This document shows, piece by piece, positions 27,334 through 30,056 of a DNA stretch of 30,056 bases (positions are counted from its first letter, which is position 1; each line of letters begins with the position of its first letter). The position numbers and the translations under genes are program-made. The DNA comes from Coemansia sp. RSA 1804 (Eukaryota; Kickxellomycota; Kickxellomycetes; Kickxellales; Kickxellaceae), in NCBI GenBank assembly GCA_027578815.1, contig JANBTH010000155.1, positions 1 through 30,056 of the forward strand. Reading direction: 5' to 3'. The notes beneath the pieces are model-generated. The model searched no databases and was not told the origin of the DNA. It saw only the letters and a list, made by a program, of their open reading frames with translations.

Positions 27334-29319
27334 ATGCGGCGACCCAGGGCGCTGTATGCGGCGCTGCTGGCGATGCGCGTGCTGCTGGCGCTGAGTCCGT
27401 CGTACATCCACCCGGACGAGTTCTTCCAGGCGCCCGAGGTAGCGGCCAGCGACATTCTCGGGGTCGACGGTGTGCGCACCTGGGAATTCACAGGGGCGAA
27501 TCCGATCCGCTCGATTGTACCGATCTACGGGTACTCCGGCACGCCGTTCATTCTGCTCCGTGCAGTGTGCGCAGCGTTGCGACTAACGGGGTTGGTGAAG
27601 GCGGATGCTGCGCAGCAGCCGTCAACGCTGGCGGTTTTCTGGGCGCAGCGGCTGTTCATGGCGTGCTTGTCTCTCGTGGTTGACTGGTGCGTGTACCGCG
27701 TTATTGCTAGACGGTACCCGGGCGCGCGGATGCTGCCGACGATGCTGGTCCTGGCGTCCAGCCACTGTCTGGTGGTCTTCCACACCCGTCCCTTTGGCAA
27801 CGCTGTTGCGTCGGTGCTTCTGGCGCTGGGCTTTGACCTGGTCTCGCAGATCGAGTGCGCGCTCGCCCAACAACAACGACCATCACCGCTATTGCGCCTG
27901 CGCCAGCCGTTTTGTCTGCTGGCCGTGGTTGGCGTGGTTGGCGTGTTCTCGCATGTCACGTTTGCCCCGTTCTTCCTGCCGCTTGCGCTGGTGGCAGGGA
28001 CAATGGTCGTTTCATCCGCCTGGCGCGGCACAGTGACCGTCGCCCACGCACTCGTTACGCTGGCGCTGGGCACCGGTTGCGCAGCACTCACTGCGCTGGG
28101 GCTGGTTCTGGCGGACTCCGTGTACTACGGAACAGTGCGGCACGACTCCCGTGCGGTGTTTGGTGTGTCGGGAACGCTTACTTGCACCGTGGTCAATAAC
28201 TTTCGGTACAACAGCAATGCAGCTAACCTGGCTGCCCACGGCCTTCATGCCAGGTACATGCATCTGGCAGTGTCGATGCCGCTCCTCTTTGGGCCCCTGT
28301 ACCTGCTTGCCGTGGCCAAGCTCTGGGCGAGCGTCAAGCGCATCTCGCGCTGCTTCTGCACCAGTTCCACAACGACTGGCGCGAAATACTCGTCTTCTTC
28401 CTCATCTTCTGCTTCTCCTCGTAGTAATGGTGGTGGTGGTGGTGGATGTGAAGCAGTGGATTTCACGATGCTATCTGCTTGTCTATCGGTCGTCGTGGGC
28501 GTTCTGGCGCTCTCGCTAGCACGGCACCAAGAGCCCCGCTTCCTGCTGCCGGCGCTGCCTGGGATAATACTGTTTACCTGGCGGTGGCACCGTCTGCTTC
28601 CGGCCTACTTCTGGCAGCTCTGGGTAGTGTACAACCTGGCTGTTGCCGGCATCTTCGGTGGCGTGCACCAGGCTGGAGTCGTGCCCGTTGTCAAGTACCT
28701 GGCAGACACGTCGGTTGCGCGTGAACTCGGGTGCGTTCCTCTCAATCTTCCCAATGGTGGCGATAATGTGGTCTGTGCGCACACAACAAATAGACGCAGC
28801 AGTGCATCGGATGATAGTTTGGCACTGGCGTTTCCGCGTCTCAAGACAAATGTGCTTCTGTATGCGACGTACCTGGCTCCACGCCACCTGCTTGTGCAGA
28901 ACAAGCAGCACCGCCAGCTGCAGGCGCGTGTGGCGATGACTGATCTCGTATCCATGGATGGCGGCCAGGTCCAGGCGGTGCTGCGGGCTTCTGTTCTTGT
29001 CCGCTGCCTCGCAGACCCCGCCGCCGATGCCCAGAGGATGATGGTGTTTGCTCGTCCTTCTTCGTCTTCTTCTTCTTCTCCAACACAGGACACTGCTCGT
29101 CGTGAGGCGGCAGAGTACGAGAGAACCCTGCTTGTTGTCCCAGCGTCAACTGACCTGTCATCCCTGCTGCCGGCAAACCACTCGTCATCGCCTTCTCCTT
29201 TCGAGCTCCGGCTTCTGTACTCGTATGCCCCTCATGTCAACTTTGATCACATCCAGACGGTTCTCAATGGCCCCTTCTCGGCCGCAAGTCTTGATGTCTA
29301 CCTCGTGTGCGGCGGATGA
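27334..29319 (+). CDS. SMP3: GPI mannosyltransferase 4 (SMP3/PIG-Z type)
   Basis: 661 residues; the first in-frame ATG is at 27334 (MRRPRALYAALLAMRVL). The enzyme adds the fourth, side-branch mannose to the GPI anchor in the ER, using dolichol-phosphate mannose; it belongs to GT22. The first luminal loop carries the catalytic HPDEFFQAPEV (about 26-36) followed by TWEFTGANPIRSIVPIYGYSGTPF, characteristic of this family. Many hydrophobic spans follow. SLARHQEPRFLLPALPGIILF is the HxEPRF/LLP motif shared with other GT22 enzymes. A Ser/Gly-rich insertion (about 342-371) sits before that segment and another Ser run near 570. The C-terminal third is less conserved and GC-rich. Smp3 is preferred over Alg9, Alg12 and Gpi10, which share the HPDE motif, because of the HPDEFFQ plus TWEF pairing. 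Confidence 0.88.
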   Translation: MRRPRALYAALLAMRVLLALSPSYIHPDEFFQAPEVAASDILGVDGVRTWEFTGANPIRSIVPIYGYSGTPFILLRAVCAALRLTGLVKADAAQQPSTLAVFWAQRLFMACLSLVVDWCVYRVIARRYPGARMLPTMLVLASSHCLVVFHTRPFGNAVASVLLALGFDLVSQIECALAQQQRPSPLLRLRQPFCLLAVVGVVGVFSHVTFAPFFLPLALVAGTMVVSSAWRGTVTVAHALVTLALGTGCAALTALGLVLADSVYYGTVRHDSRAVFGVSGTLTCTVVNNFRYNSNAANLAAHGLHARYMHLAVSMPLLFGPLYLLAVAKLWASVKRISRCFCTSSTTTGAKYSSSSSSSASPRSNGGGGGGCEAVDFTMLSACLSVVVGVLALSLARHQEPRFLLPALPGIILFTWRWHRLLPAYFWQLWVVYNLAVAGIFGGVHQAGVVPVVKYLADTSVARELGCVPLNLPNGGDNVVCAHTTNRRSSASDDSLALAFPRLKTNVLLYATYLAPRHLLVQNKQHRQLQARVAMTDLVSMDGGQVQAVLRASVLVRCLADPAADAQRMMVFARPSSSSSSSPTQDTARREAAEYERTLLVVPASTDLSSLLPANHSSSPSPFELRLLYSYAPHVNFDHIQTVLNGPFSAASLDVYLVCGG

Positions 29320-29891
29320 GCATTAATGCGAATCTAAATTCTTTGACGTTTATTTTTGAAACTCCCATCATGTCTTTTTCTCTCTTCCGTTTCCTTCTCT
29401 CTCCAAAGAGAGAAAGAAAAATAGGAAAACCTCAAGTTCATCATCATCATCCATCACAGATATCCTATTCCCTTTCCTTGGTCTATTTATACTTTTTTCC
29501 TCATCCAACAAGCTCAAATAATATTCACTTTTTTCTTTTTGCCTTCTTTCTGAAATGCTTCTTCACATTTCCCTTTTCGAACCCTGTAAGTAAATGAAGT
29601 AAAAAAAAAAGCATATGACTAGGAAGGAGGCGGTATCATATTATATCTTACAACCTCCCCCCTATTTTTCTTTTCTTTATATCCTCTCTCTTTTTAATTT
29701 ATTCTCGTTAATTTATTTTCTTTGGGTATATATTTTTTTTCTGTATTTTATGATATTTTTCTTTTTTATCTCCAACACCAGTATCACCAAATAATTTAGA
29801 GATATAAAAGAACGTTTGGGTTTTTTTCTTTTTCTTCTTCTTTTGAGTATAGTGTAAATCTTTTCATATATTTTTTAAAGGAGGAGGGGGA
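29320..29891. other. Intergenic region after SMP3
   Basis: 572 bp, very pyrimidine- and AT-rich, with long T and CTT runs. It holds the SMP3 3' end and the promoter of the next gene, including a TATA box. Small open frames are low-complexity; none looks real. Confidence 0.55.
29803..29810 (+). promoter_or_regulatory. TATA box of the gene at 29892
   Basis: TATAAAAG, 82 bp upstream of the ATG at 29892, followed by a CTT-rich leader, a common fungal promoter layout. Confidence 0.45.
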
Positions 29892-30056
29892 ATGCACTCT
29901 AGTAATAGTCGTGGTGGTTCTTCTCATTTATCGTCCCAGTATACTCCCCAATCTTACGCCGCTGTACAGGATAATGGCGATACAAAGACGACGACAATGC
30001 TTCCTCCCACACACTTGTTACCCAGAACACAGGAAACAATGGCACCGCCGCCAACG
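29892..30056 (+). CDS. N-terminus of an unidentified protein, cut by window end
   Basis: An ATG at 29892 opens 55 codons that run off the window. The peptide starts MHSSNSRGGSSHLSSQYTPQ and is rich in Ser, Thr, Pro and Gln, as in the disordered N-termini of fungal regulators, kinases or RNA-binding proteins. No domain is visible. Support is the TATA box upstream and the change from pyrimidine-rich to balanced codon-like sequence at the ATG. Confidence 0.5.
   Translation, partial: MHSSNSRGGSSHLSSQYTPQSYAAVQDNGDTKTTTMLPPTHLLPRTQETMAPPPT

Noticed and set aside
18801..29319. A functional ER gene cluster (SCS7, SEC61, SMP3 with UBC6 nearby)
   Set aside because: Genes are on mixed strands with unrelated genes between them, and such housekeeping genes are common enough to fall together by chance.

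Overview
This window looks like fungal nuclear DNA. It carries single-copy eukaryotic housekeeping genes (UBC6, DNA2, SEC61, SCS7, TAH18, IWR1, SMP3), mostly as single-exon ORFs. The two clear introns are short (94 and 139 nt), with GT/AG ends and a CTAAT-like branch region. Intergenic DNA is T-rich and pyrimidine-rich, 0.07 to 1.5 kb long, with many trinucleotide repeats. Compact genes plus a retained BORC-like subunit candidate point to an early-diverging (zygomycete-grade) fungus. A Kickxellomycotina-type genome such as Coemansia is my guess from general character, not something the sequence proves.

Layout: (1) 1-8195, the 3' 2,730 codons of a giant acidic low-complexity protein (+). (2) 8443-8833, a small secreted potato-I/I78-like protease inhibitor candidate with one intron (+). 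(3) 9101-10025, UBC6-type tail-anchored E2 with one intron (+). (4) 10578-15326, DNA2 nuclease-helicase (-). (5) 15682-17283, MATE transporter (-). (6) 17284-18800, the longest gene-free stretch, AT-rich. (7) 18801-19829, SCS7-type fatty acid 2-hydroxylase (+). (8) 20443-21870, SEC61 alpha (+). (9) 22091-22714, DinB-like protein (-). (10) 23378-23719, small helical, possibly BORC-like protein (+). (11) 23934-25676, TAH18/NDOR1 (+). (12) 25745-26995, IWR1 (-). (13) 27334-29319, SMP3/PIG-Z (+). (14) 29892 to the end, the N-terminus of an unidentified gene (+).

There is no operon logic. Several genes do serve the ER and secretory route: SEC61 imports proteins, UBC6 works in ER-associated degradation, SCS7 hydroxylates sphingolipid acyl chains, SMP3 extends GPI anchors, and the small inhibitor is secreted. 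DNA2 and TAH18 both bear on Fe-S biology: DNA2 carries a predicted 4Fe-4S cluster, and TAH18 supplies electrons for cytosolic Fe-S assembly. IWR1 imports RNA polymerase II.

I found no mobile element, CRISPR array, rRNA or tRNA, and no multi-gene system I would call new. The items most worth following are the giant protein with two different repeat periods and a basic C-terminal tail, the inhibitor-like gene with a predicted Arg at P1, the bacterial-looking DinB-like protein, and the MCB plus E2F-type sites just upstream of DNA2.
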